DNA from: Bog-473 sp963728845
GTDB taxonomy: Bacteria; Actinomycetota; Acidimicrobiia; Acidimicrobiales; RAAP-2
DNA: 64,000 nt
NCBI GenBank assembly: GCA_963728845.1
Contig: CAVSLS010000026.1
Coordinates: 124,001-188,000, forward strand
Direction: 5' to 3'
In this document: positions 54,494 through 64,000 of the stretch, piece by piece
Layout of the letters: every line of letters begins with the position of its first letter
Numbering within the stretch: the stretch's first letter is position 1
The notes under the pieces: model-generated
The model's database searches: none
Told to the model about the DNA's origin: nothing
What the model saw: only the letters and a program-made list of their open reading frames with translations
Position numbers and translations under genes: made by a program

Positions 54494-56358
54494 ATGACGC
54501 TGGCCGCCGTCGGGATGGTGTACCTCGCGCTGGGCTTCGTCCTCTGGGTGCACGCCTGGGCGCAGGGCGCCACGACCCACACCCTGTGCGGGTGCGGCGA
54601 CCCGGCGCTGTTCCTGTGGTTCTTCCAGTGGCCGGCCACCGCACTGGCCCACGGGCACAACCCGTTCTTCTCGACGGCCCTGTTCCACCCGGGCGGCATC
54701 AACCTGCTGGCGCAGACGTCGGTCACGGGGTTGAGCCTGCCGCTGGTGCCGGTGACGTGGATCTGGGGGCCGGTCGCGTCGCTCAACGTCGCCTCGACCG
54801 TGACGCCCGCCCTCACCGCGTTCACCGCCTTCGTGGTGCTGCGGCGCTGGGCCCCCTGGACGCCGGCCGCCTTCGTCGGCGGGCTGCTCTACGGCTTCTC
54901 GCCCTTCGTGCTCACCAACCTCGAGTTCGCCCACCTCATGACGGCGGCCCTCATGCTGCTCCCGCTCATGGTGGCCGTCCTCGACGAGATCCTGATCCGC
55001 CAGCGTCACGGCGCCGTGGGCGCCGGCCTTCTGCTCGGCCTCCTCGTCTTCGCCCAGTTCTTCCTCTCGACCGAGCTGCTGGCCATCGCGGTGGTCGTCG
55101 TGGTGCTCTGCATCATGGCGTTGGTGGCCGCCGCCCTGGTCACCGATCCGGCCGGGCTGCGGCGGCGTACGCCCCACGCAGCCCAGGCGCTGGCCATCGG
55201 CGTGGGCGTGGGCGTGGTGCTGTTGGCCTGGCCGGTCTGGTTCGCCCTGGCGGGCCCGGCCCACCTCTCGGGCCTCGTCTGGCCCAACATCTCGAAGCTC
55301 GGGGGATTCCTGCCCTCGAGCTTCGTGACGACCGCCTACCCGTCCCGGACCGTCGTCTTCCTCGCGCTGGGAGGGTACGCGGGGCCTCCGCTCGCCTCGG
55401 CCGCCTACCTGGGCTGGAGCTTCCTGGCCGTCCTGGCCGTCGGCGTGCTGGCCTTCTGGCGCGACCGACGGCTCTGGTTCTTCGGCTTCGCCTTCGTCCT
55501 CTGCCTGGCCTGCTCGTTGCTGGCGCGCCCCGGCCAGTGGGAGCCGGCCCGGGTCTTCTTGAAGATCCCGGTGATCGAGAACGTGATCGAGCAGCGCTTC
55601 ATGGCCTTTGGCTACCTGGCCGCCGCCGTCATGTTGGCGATCATCCTCGACCGCGTGCACCGCGCCCTGCCCGACTGGCGCGGCGTGGTCGGTGCGCTGG
55701 CCGCCACCGGCGTCGCGCTCGGCGCCCATGGCGTTCGTCTTCGGCGAGCGCCTGCCCTTCGCGATGCAGCCCGTGACGCTGCCCCGCTGGTACAGCGAGG
55801 TGGCCCCCGGGCTGCCCCCCGGACGGGTACTGCTCTCGTTTCCCGCGCCGTTCTCGGGGCTCCAGTCCGCCATGGCGTGGCAGGCGGTGGACCGCATGCA
55901 GTACAGCCAGGCGGGCGGCGGGGGACCCCAAGGGGTGGCGAGCCGGGCGGGCTCGGCGGCCGCGGGGTTCACGGAGTTGGCCGTGCTCGGGTTCGGCGTC
56001 GGGCTGCCCGTGCCGAAGGGGACCCCGTCCCAGCTCGCCGCCGTTCGCCACGCCATGGCGGCGTGGCAGGTCAACACGGTGGTGATCGCGACCGATCCGT
56101 CCGCACCCGCCCCGCAGCGGGGGCGGGATCCCACCTACGCCGCCGCCTTCATGACGGCGGCCCTGGGTCGCCTGCCCAGCATCGAGGCGGGGGCCTGGGT
56201 CTGGAACGACGTCCGAGCTGGGGCTCTCGGGCCCGCTGCGGGTGCCGGGCGACACGCTCTTGGCGTGCGCCGGGACGGCCGGCGACGGCTCAGGCCGGGT
56301 CGTGGCCAGCCTGGGGGTGGCGCACTGTGTTGTCCGAGCGGCCGGGGGACGACCGTGA
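54494..56358 (+). CDS. Large polytopic membrane protein, glycosyltransferase-like (two frameshifts)
   Basis: About ten helices, beginning MVYLALGFVLWVHAW, then GCGDPALFLWFFQWPATAL and NPFFSTALFHPGGINLLAQT, an acidic-loop layout seen in GT-C-like bacterial proteins. One extra base near 55727 joins to MAFVFGERLPFAMQ and a soluble tail (RVLLSFPAPFSGLQS); another near 56215 leads to LGLSGPLRVPGDTLLACAG and a stop at 56356. The start is uncertain; ATG 54494 precedes the first helix by few residues. Function is inferred only from fold and neighbours. Confidence 0.7.
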
Positions 56359-56504
56359 CGGGGCCTGCGCTGCTCAAGGCCGACACGGGAACGGCCGACT
56401 CCGAGTAGTCGGGCATCTGAGGCCGCTTCTCGGATCCGGCCTGGTCGGGGCGGTCCCGGCACGGGCGGGAGACGCCGGTCCGCGGCGAGGAGGACGGTTC
56501 TGAC

Positions 56505-57419
56505 GTGACGGGGGCAGGGGTGCGGGGCCTGCTGGGCGCCGCCTGCGTCGTGCTGTCGTGCCTGGGGCTGCCCGCGCTCGCCCCGGCCGGCGCAGCGCCC
56601 GTGGCGCAGGCGGACGCGTCCGGCGGGAACCGGCTGGCGCTGCGACTCCCGCCGGGTCTCACGAGCTCCGAGCACGCGGACCTGGTGCGTTCGGGGGCCT
56701 ACGGCCCGAACCCGGTGCGGCTGATGATCGTCGGCGACTCCATCGCCATGACCCTGGGCGAGGGGCTCTCTGTCAGGTCCGCGTCCTCGTACGGCATCAC
56801 GGTGTCCGACGACGCCACCCTGGGCTGCGATCTCGATCCAGAGCTCGAGGTGCTGACCGAGGGGACGCCGGGACCGGCCACGCCAGGGTGCCAACTCTGG
56901 CGTGGCCTGTGGCCGTTCCTCACGGCGGAGCAGCATCCGCAGGTGGTTGCGCTCGGCCTGGGCCGCTGGGAGGTGGCGGACCACCTCTTCGACGGGCAAT
57001 GGGTGCACATCGGCGAGCCGGTCTGGGACAACCACCTGGCCGCGGACCTGCGGTCGGCCATCTCCATCTTCCACGGATTTGGTGCCAGAGTGGTGCTGCT
57101 CACCATGCCCTACGTCGACCCCAATGACCGGCAGCCCGACGGCCTCCCGTGGCCCGAGAACCTGCCGACGCGTGTCCAGGCCTACAACACGCTGGTGCGG
57201 CAGCTGGCACGCTCCGCTCCGGGCGAGGTCAGCGTGATCGACCTCAACCGGATGCTCAGCCCGGACGGGGTGTACACCGCATCGCTCGACGGTGTCGACG
57301 TGCGCTATGACGGCATCCACATCAGCCCAGCGGGGGGACAGCTGCTGCAGCCACAGATCCTGCCCGAGATCGCGCGGATCGGCATGGAGAAGGAGACGGC
57401 AGCAAGGGCCCACGTGTGA
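56505..57419 (+). CDS. Secreted SGNH-family protein, acyltransferase-associated type
   Basis: The 304-residue product has a signal peptide (LLGAACVVLSCLGLPALAPAGAAP), block I RLMIVGDSIAMTLGEGL with the nucleophilic Ser, a long middle domain, and the Asp-x-x-His pair in VRYDGIHISPAGG. This is the SGNH domain seen alone or fused to membrane O-acyltransferases, which modifies cell-surface glycans. GTG 56505 follows GAGGAGG by 11 nt. The stop overlaps the flippase GTG. The frame is intact. Confidence 0.83.
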   Translation: MTGAGVRGLLGAACVVLSCLGLPALAPAGAAPVAQADASGGNRLALRLPPGLTSSEHADLVRSGAYGPNPVRLMIVGDSIAMTLGEGLSVRSASSYGITVSDDATLGCDLDPELEVLTEGTPGPATPGCQLWRGLWPFLTAEQHPQVVALGLGRWEVADHLFDGQWVHIGEPVWDNHLAADLRSAISIFHGFGARVVLLTMPYVDPNDRQPDGLPWPENLPTRVQAYNTLVRQLARSAPGEVSVIDLNRMLSPDGVYTASLDGVDVRYDGIHISPAGGQLLQPQILPEIARIGMEKETAARAHV

Positions 57420-58878
57420 CGGACCCGGGGGCGGCGGAGGCGCCGGCGGCCGAGGTCGTCGTCGAGTCCGTGCCGGCCGCCATGGCGCTGGCGCCCAATG
57501 CCGTCGGCCCCAACCTCGGCGCAGAGCTGCTCCTCGACACTGAGGCGCGTCCCGGTGTCGACTCCATGCGCACCGGTCTCCTGCAGGCGGGACCTCTGGC
57601 CGTGGCCGGCGTCCTGGCCAACGGCGCCAGTGTCGTGCTCACGGTGGCCCTGGCCCGCCTCCTGGCGCCGCACGGGTACGGCGTCCTCAACCAGTTGACG
57701 GGGCTGTACCTGATCCTCTCCATGCCGGGGTCCGCCGTCGTGGTCGCCGTGGTGCGACGGGTGACCATGTGGCACGAGGACGGCAGTGGCCATCTGGTCC
57801 GGCGCTGGGCGGGGCGCGTGCACCGCCAGGGGACGATGCTCGTCCTGCTGTGGGCGGTCGTCGTGTTCGTCAGCCGTCACGGCGTGGCGGTGCTGCTCAA
57901 CCAGCAGAGCGGGATCGGCATTGCGGCCATCCTGGCCGCCGCCGCGTTCTTCGTCCTCCTCTCGCTCGACCGCGGTCTCCTGCAGGCCCATCGCAGTTAC
58001 CGTCCGCTCGCCGTCAACCTCGTGGTGGAAGCCAGCGTGCGGGTGGCCGCCGTGCTCGTGCTCGTGCTGGCCGGCTTCGGACCCTCGGGTGCCGCAGTGG
58101 GCGTGCTGGTGGGGGAGATCGTCGCGACGGCGCACGCGCGCTATGCGGCGGTGCGCGCCTGGTCGGGTGGGGAGGGCCCGCGTGCGCGCGTGGCCGGAGG
58201 CTGGGCGGCGGCCGTACGGGCCGACCCGGTGCTGGCGGCCGGCGCGGCGGAGCGGCGCACGGTGGCGCTCGACTTGGTGGTCGCGTCGGTCTCGCTCTCC
58301 ATGGTGGCGGTGTTGCAGAACGTCGACGTGCTGGTCGTCGGACGGGACAACCCGACCCACAGCGGTGCCTACGCCGCGGTGTCGGTGACGAGCAAGGCGA
58401 TCGTCTTCGGCGCCATCGTCCTCGGCGGCTACCTCCTGCCCGAGGCGGCCATCCGTTGGCGCCAGGGCGGCCATGCGCTCCGGCAGCTGGCCGTGGTGCT
58501 CGTGCTCCTGGCCATCCCGTCCGTCGTGCTCATGATCCTGGCGGTGGTCGCACCGAAGGAATTGCTCGACGTGTTGTTCCACCACGACTACACGTCCGCC
58601 GCCGACGCGCTCGCCCCGCTGGTGCTGGCCATGATCCTGTTGAGCATCTCGGTCGTCCTCACCATGTACCTCCTCGCCGTCGGTCGGCACTGGGTGGCTG
58701 GTGTGTTGGTGGGGGGCGCGGCAGTCCTGACGGCGGCCGTCGTCCAGGTCCACGGGTCGCCCGCGCGACGGCCTACGTCGACCTGGCCGTCCAGTTCGCG
58801 GTGCTGGTGGTGATCGTGGGCGGTTTCGCCGTGGTGCACAGGGTTCGGCTGGGGAGGAAGTCCGCAGGGCTAACCTGA
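57416..58878 (+). CDS. Polysaccharide flippase-like membrane protein (frameshift near 58757)
   Basis: The protein has an acidic N-terminal tail of about 50 residues, then roughly a dozen helices in the Wzx/MOP pattern (AGVLANGASVVLTVALARLLAPHGYGVLN, LLSLDRGLLQAHRSYRPLAVNL, VDVLVVGR, AYAAVSVTSKAIVFGAIVLGG). It would move a lipid-linked glycan across the membrane. Near 58757 one base is lost; the correct end is TAYVDLAVQFAVLVVIVGG and a stop at 58876. GTG 57416 overlaps the SGNH gene. Confidence 0.82.
58871..58876 (+). promoter_or_regulatory. Putative -10 box, leaderless GT4 gene
   Basis: TAACCT, at the very end of the flippase gene, lies 6 nt before ATG 58883 and no Shine-Dalgarno is present. 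Confidence 0.5.
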
Positions 58879-58882
58879 CCGG

Positions 58883-60097
58883 ATGGGTGACGACGTGGGG
58901 CCGCTCGCCGCCGCGCCCGGTGCCGGCCACCGGCCCGACCACGTGCAGTCGGACCTCGACGTGCTGGCCTCGGTCGCCGCCGGAGCGGGCATCCGGCACA
59001 TCCACTTCGTGGCCTGGCGGGACCTGGAGGACCCCGAGGCGGGAGGGTCCGAGCTGCACGCCCACGAGGTCGCGTCCTTGTGGGCCGCGGCCGGACTCGA
59101 CGTCACCTTCCGTACCTCTGCCGTCCCCGATGCGCCCGCTGCGTTGATCCGGGACGGCTACCGGGTCTTCCGCCGCTCCGGGCGCTACGCGGTGTTCCCC
59201 GGCGCCGCCTGGGAGGGCCTGCGCATGGGCCATCCCCCGGGCGACGCCCTGGTCGAGATCTGGAACGGGATGCCGTTCCTGTCACCCCTGTGGTACCGCG
59301 GGCCGCGCATCGTGTTCTTGCACCACGTCCACGCCGAGATGTGGGGCATGGTCCTGCCGCCCACGCTGGCCCGGTTGGGCGATCTGACGGAACGCCGGAT
59401 CGCACCGCGCTTCTACCGCTCGAGCCGCATCGTGACGCTGTCCGAGTCGTCGCGCCGCGAGATCGTGGAGATGCTCCGGCTGCCGCCCGGCCGGGTGACG
59501 GTGGCGCCGCCCGGGGTCGACTCCCGCTACACGCCGGGCGGCGTGCGCTCGCCCGTGCCCCTCGTGGTGGCGGTGGGACGGCTGGTGCCGGTCAAGCGTC
59601 TCGACGCACTGCTCCGAGCGCTCGCCCGGGTCAAGGAGGACCAGCCGGACCTGCGGGCGGTCATCATCGGTGAGGGGTACGAGCGGCCGGCGCTCGAGGC
59701 GCTGCGCGCCGAGCTGGGTGCGACCGGTTGGGTGAGCCTGCCGGGCCACGTGGCGGACGACGAGCTGGTGTCGTGGTACCGGCGGGCCTGGGTGGTCGCG
59801 AGCAGTTCGCAACGGGAGGGCTGGGGCATGAGCCTCACCGAGGCGGCCGCCTGCGGCACCCCCGCCGTCGCGACCGCCATCGCCGGGCACACCGATGCGG
59901 TGCTCGACGGCGAGACGGGACTGCTGGTGGACGACGTCGGGGACCTCCCCGCCGCGCTCGGGCGTGTGCTCGGCGACGAGGTGCTGCGGAGCCGGCTCGC
60001 GAAGGGCGCGCTGGCCCGCGCCCGCTGGTTCACCTGGGGCGTCACGGCGCGGCGCGCCCTCGAGGCGCTGGCGGCAGAGGTGAAGCCCTCGTCCTGA
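58883..60097 (+). CDS. Family 4 glycosyltransferase
   Basis: The 404-residue GT-B enzyme has an N-terminal acceptor domain (HIHFVAWRDLEDPEAGGSE, FLHHVHAEMWGM) and a C-terminal nucleotide-sugar domain with TVAPPGVDSRY, VVAVGRLVPVKRLDALL and the E-x7-E motif in SSQREGWGMSLTEAAACGTP. It is cytoplasmic and probably builds the glycan exported by the neighbouring flippase. The gene is intact and converges on the AftD-like gene 18 bases downstream. Confidence 0.9.
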   Translation: MGDDVGPLAAAPGAGHRPDHVQSDLDVLASVAAGAGIRHIHFVAWRDLEDPEAGGSELHAHEVASLWAAAGLDVTFRTSAVPDAPAALIRDGYRVFRRSGRYAVFPGAAWEGLRMGHPPGDALVEIWNGMPFLSPLWYRGPRIVFLHHVHAEMWGMVLPPTLARLGDLTERRIAPRFYRSSRIVTLSESSRREIVEMLRLPPGRVTVAPPGVDSRYTPGGVRSPVPLVVAVGRLVPVKRLDALLRALARVKEDQPDLRAVIIGEGYERPALEALRAELGATGWVSLPGHVADDELVSWYRRAWVVASSSQREGWGMSLTEAAACGTPAVATAIAGHTDAVLDGETGLLVDDVGDLPAALGRVLGDEVLRSRLAKGALARARWFTWGVTARRALEALAAEVKPSS

Positions 60098-60115
60098 GCC
60101 GCTCGCGGTCGACGG

Positions 60116-63100
60116 CTACGTGTTGCCAGCTTCCACTGCCGTGGACGTCGGCGCCGCCCGGGCCCTGGTGGCGCGTCGCCCGAGCGGCTTGTCGACCCGC
60201 AGTCCGAGGCCCGAGACGACGGCATCGGCGAGCAGCAGGACGACGCCGAGCCAGATGAGATTGCCGGCGTGGACGAAGGACCCGGCCCAGTTGGCTCCGG
60301 AGAGGAAGTGGTGCACCCGCTGCCCCTGCACGACGTTGATCGAACCGGCGACGACGAACGCGATCCCTCCCATGGTGGCCAGGGCGCGTGCCCACGGCAC
60401 GAGGAGCCCGAGGATCACGACGGCCGCCACGACCAGTGCGGCGGCCGGCGGGGTGACGAGGGCGGCGACACCGCCCGCGACGGCGCCGATGAGCACCGCC
60501 CGGGGGAAGCGCAGCCAGCCCCGTTGGCGTTCCGCCTCGGGCGGCGGTGCACCAGGCAGAGCCAGGGTGGCGGTATCGGGAGGGGACCCCGGCCGCTCGG
60601 GTGCGTCGGGCCCGGCCGGCCCCCGGAGGCGCCGTGGCAGGTGCCCGCGCACCCAGCGCCGCGACCGAGCGGGCAGGAATCCGAGGATGAGGCAGAGCAG
60701 CAGTGTCACTGCGGACACCGCCAGCGCGGCCCAGATCTCGCGTTGGGGCGTCCAGGTCAACTCGACGCTGAACCCGGGCCCGCCGACGGCGCGCAGGTCG
60801 GAGGCGCTGACGTGCCACCCGTTGGCGAAGCCGTCGACGAGCTGCGGTGGTCCGAGGTCCACCGCGTGCGAGCCCGCCGGCGCACCCGGGCCGGGTTCGG
60901 CCACCGCGTGCCAACCCTTGTTGACGCTCTGGCCGAGCACGAGCTCGAAGGGTTGCGCCGCACCCGAGACGTCGACGCCGTGGCTGTCGATGTGCGACGA
61001 GGTCGCGCTCGACGTCCGGGGCGGGGCCCGGCTGCGTCGCCGTCAGCAGAGGGGTCCCGGCGGTGGTCGGGAACACGGCCGGCCCGGCACCGCCACCAGC
61101 GGCCGAGTCGAGGACGAGCTGGTCGATGTTCCAGCCGGTGCAGGTGGTCGGGACACTCGCGGCAGGGCGGGTTGTGGCCCGCAGCCGTCTGCACCACGTG
61201 CGGACCGGCGGCGAGCGTGATCCCCTGGGCGTCGGGCCCGCACGGGACCACCTGCGCCTCACCGTCGTCGAGCGCGTGCTGGGCCGATCCGACCACCGCG
61301 ACGTCGACGGGCCGGCCGTCGATCGAGAGCAGGTTGGGGACACAGGTGCCGGGGAGGCTGGCGGGCGTGGCGGCGGAGCGGATGCCGGGGATGCCCACTT
61401 CGGCGATGCCGATTGGCAGCGCCAGTCGCCCTGCCGAGTAGTAGTTCGCCGCGTACTCGGGCCGGATGGCGGTGAACGTGAGGACGAAGTGCGAGCCGGT
61501 GAGTGGCGCGAAGGTGACCGGCACCGTGGTCACGGCGTTCGGGACGGTGCCGTCGGCGATCGGCGGCAGCACGACGCTGCGCACCTGGCTCCCGGACGTG
61601 ACGGTCATGGCGGTGGGCACCGAGTGGCGGCCGTCGGCGATCACCTGCAGCGTCAGCCCCCCGAGCGACTGCGGTCTGGCGAGGTCGTAGGTCAGCGTGG
61701 AGCCGATCTGGGCGTCGGTGCCGAAGCCGGGCTGCCAGGCCGTCGTCGCGTCGCCGTCGAGGGTGGCCGACGCGGTGTTCTGGAGGCCCCCCGGGAGCCG
61801 GCCCGAGGAGTAGGCGTCCTGGAGCCCGGTCGACGCCGTGGGCGTGCGCCCCACGAGCCGGTCGATCTCGTCGTCGGGGATCAGGGCCGACAGGCTGGCG
61901 CTCCCCGACAACGAGAACGTGCGCGCCGTCGGGAGGTTGAATTGCCGCGTCATCGTCGCCTCGGGGTCGCTGCGCGGCGGGAATTGCGAGGTGCGCTGGC
62001 GGGTCATCACGACGGTGAGGCGGTCGGCGGCGGACGCGCCGCCGAGTGTCGACAGCATCTGTGTCGGCATCTCGATGACCTCGTGCACCTGTTGGCCGGG
62101 GATCTCGATCTCGGAGAAGCCGACGGCGGCGGCGGCGGACGGTGGCGCGCTGTCGTTGGTCGTGCTCTCGATCGTGACCCGCAGCGTGTGGAACGTGCGG
62201 GAGGGGAACGTCAGCGTCTGGCCGCTCGTCACGTGCGACGCCGCGGTCAGCTCGTAGCGGACCGGGTCCTTGCCGTCGAAGGTCAGCGTCACGGCCGCCA
62301 CCCAGCGCGAGCGGTCGCCGCTCTGGGGTTGGACCACCGTGATGTGGTCGGTCGTGACCGCGTTGGCGAATCCGGCCTGCCACCACAGGCCCCGGGGGTC
62401 GCTCACGAAGGTGCCGGCGGTCCACGCCGTGTCGAAGTTGCCGTCGATGGCGCTGTAGGCCCGGTTCTCGGGGGTGTACGAGACCGGGTTGCCGTAGCTG
62501 CTGGCGGTGACGCTCACCGCGCCGGCGTAGCTCGCGTACGACTTGGAGGTGATGCTCGTTCCCGGGAAGAGCTCGATGGGGCTGTCGCTCGGGTCGTTCT
62601 TGGCGGGGTTCTCGCTCGGCGTCTCGGTGTAGCCGGCGTTGGCGGTGAGCGTGTCCCAGCGGAACGCCTGCTTGCGGTTCGTGTCGGTCAGCACCAGCTG
62701 GGAATCCTGCGCCGCCAGGTCTCGCAGCCGCTCCGGGTCGTGTGCGAGCGTGCCCGCGTAGTAGACGGCGCTGCCGGTGTCGAGGAGGCCGAGCCCCGCC
62801 AGGTTGTTCAAGCCGGTGGCGTCGCCCTCCATCACGATCGCCCCGGTGTCCGATTCGCCCCGGACGAGAGGACGCGGGTCGGGCACCGTGTAGGTGACGA
62901 TGGGCGACGGCCAGCCGGGGTTGCCCGGTACGGAGAGATCCTGCTCGTTGAGCGTCGAGCCGATGGAGATGTTGGGCCGCGGCGCCCCGAAGGAGACCGG
63001 GTCGGCCAGCCCCAGCGGGGTCTGTGCGAGCTGGAGCGCGAGCAGCTGGGGTTGGGGCACCCCGTAGCGCTCGTACTGCTGGTCGTACTCCACCATGAGG

Positions 63101-64000
63101 TCTCCCGCGCCCATCAGCCGGGCCATCGGGGCCAGCGCGTTCATGTTGGCGGTGCCGTCCTGGAGCGGTGCGTCGGTCGCATAGAGCGTGTCCGCCGTGG
63201 CGATGGAGCCCATGATCTGTTGCTCCCGGGTCACGAAGTCCCGGTCGAGCAGCGCCGGCTGGGGAGCGTCGACCGTGTCACCCCAGCGGTAGGCGGCGAA
63301 GTCGTTTCCCGGGATGGCGAAGACTCGGGTGCCGGGGTGCGTCGAGTTCAGGTGCTCGATGGCGGCCAGCTGGTAGCCGGGCAGCGTCGCCGGCTGGGTG
63401 AAGTTGTTGGCGATGGTGTCGCCGAGGAAGAGGGAGGGGTTGTTCGCCACCACGAGCCCCGCCACGAGCATCGCCGTGACGAGGCCGGCCACCGAGAGGC
63501 GGTTCCACAGCGCCGTGAGGCCGCTGGCGAGCAGCATGACGAGCGCCAGCAGCACGAGCGGGGTGGCGCGGTCCGTCGAGCGGAGCGCCAGTCCCGCCGT
63601 CGTGTCGGTCATGAACGCCTTCAGCTGCCGGCCGATCACCGTCGGGTTGGAGAACGGAAAAGGCCCGACGGAGAGCACCAGGCCCACGAAGAGGAGCACG
63701 AGGAAGTAGGCGCGCTCGCGCCAGCGCACGAACGCGGCGGCCACGAGCGCCACCACGGGCACGGCGAAGGATGTCGCCAGCAGGGCGATGTCCTGGGTGT
63801 AGCGGATGGCCGCGTTGGTCCAGCTGCCGAGGTGGTCGGCGCCGTAGAAGTACCAGTAGCCGAGGCCGCGGACGACGTCCGCCGGGTTGGAGGTGGCCGA
63901 CGTCGAGGGGACGGTCTCGGTGAACTTGAGGACGTTGACGCCATAGGCCGCCTCCACCTGGAGGCCCGCGATCCACCAGACGCAGGCCCCCAGGGTCAGC
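60116..64000 (-). CDS. AftD-like arabinofuranosyltransferase family protein, 5' end beyond the window (two frameshifts)
   Basis: Over 1,280 codons lie in the window and the frame is still open at 64000. It begins with membrane helices (IALLATSFAVPVVALVAAAFV, GLVTAMLVAGLVVANNP), followed by large soluble domains with two carbohydrate-binding, discoidin-like segments (YSAIDGNFDTAWTAG; ATLDGDATTAWQPGF) and ends in more helices (IWAALAVSAVTLLLCLILGF). This plan matches the DUF3367/AftD family that adds arabinofuranose to mycobacterial arabinan. Extra bases near 61165 and 61015 split the end; joined, it reads CTGWNIDQLVLDSAAGG then FELVLGQSVNKGWH. In this non-mycobacterial context the sugar may differ. 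Confidence 0.8.

Noticed and set aside
1..64000. Programmed frameshifting as the cause of the many frame changes
   Set aside because: The sites share no slippery sequence or downstream structure, occur in unrelated housekeeping genes, and often need two or three shifts in one gene. Sequence error explains them better.

Overview
The window is high-GC bacterial DNA (for example 44 of 60 bases G+C at 1021-1080, hand count). Many genes overlap by 1-8 bases through GTGA/ATGA junctions, several genes have a TANNNT -10 box 6-9 nt before the start codon and no Shine-Dalgarno (leaderless style), and the order his-trp followed by pdtaR-polA-rpsA resembles Actinomycetota. A GroES-like gene between hisF and hisI, a DUF6186-like protein and a secreted protein with GYWLV...DGG repeats suggest an Acidimicrobiia-type actinobacterium. 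That class assignment is inference.

Layout. (1) 1-7.5 kb: end of hisC, then hisB-hisH-hisA-hisF, a GroES-like gene, hisI, trpE, ygfZ and small membrane or unknown proteins. (2) 7.6-11.0 kb: trpC-trpF-trpB-trpA, convergent with an SGNH hydrolase. (3) 12.3-15.7 kb, minus strand: fabD-fabG-acpP-fabF; the fabD product carries an extra biotinyl/lipoyl-like tail. (4) 15.9-19.6 kb: a Thr/Pro-rich secreted protein, a 5'-truncated Gfo/Idh/MocA oxidoreductase, an unknown protein and a cupin. (5) 19.7-35.6 kb: an accessory segment of visibly lower GC (36 of 60 at 22021-22080). It holds a lipoprotein, GNAT, a YtrA-like GntR regulator with its operator, an SDR, an alpha/beta hydrolase, a GT2, a PPOX protein, a solitary pstB, mgtA and a Pot/Fbp-type ABC importer. 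(6) 36.5 kb: tRNA-Leu(CAA). (7) 36.6-43.1 kb: menC, a coiled-coil protein, pdtaR, polA, rpsA. (8) 43.2-49.9 kb, minus strand: a small membrane protein, an ATP-grasp protein, a repeat-bearing serine DD-peptidase-like protein and an Opp/Dpp-type importer. (9) 50-64 kb: a cell-envelope glycan cluster (two membrane glycosyltransferases, an FAD amine-oxidase/mutase-like protein, a polytopic membrane protein, an SGNH protein, a flippase, a GT4, and an AftD-like protein cut by the window end).

The main caveat is sequence quality. About thirty-five otherwise well-conserved genes or gene parts are broken by single-base indels, nearly all +1 insertions, including hisF, trpC, fabF, rpsA and menC. They occur at 2.8-19.5 kb and 35.8-61.2 kb. 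Every recognisable gene between 19.7 and 35.6 kb is intact. The simplest reading is uncorrected sequencing error in the high-GC parts, with the middle either a lower-GC island or a piece of different origin. Apparent trpE-ygfZ and oppD-oppF fusions are best explained the same way. Broken genes are annotated here over the span they would have after repair.

No CRISPR array, transposase, integrase or rRNA was seen. The most unusual items are the FabD with a lysine-less biotinyl-like domain, the repeat-domain/DD-peptidase fusion, a PHO-box-like array beside a lone pstB and mgtA, 22-nt iterons before an ABC operon, and a GntR operator that contains its own start codon.
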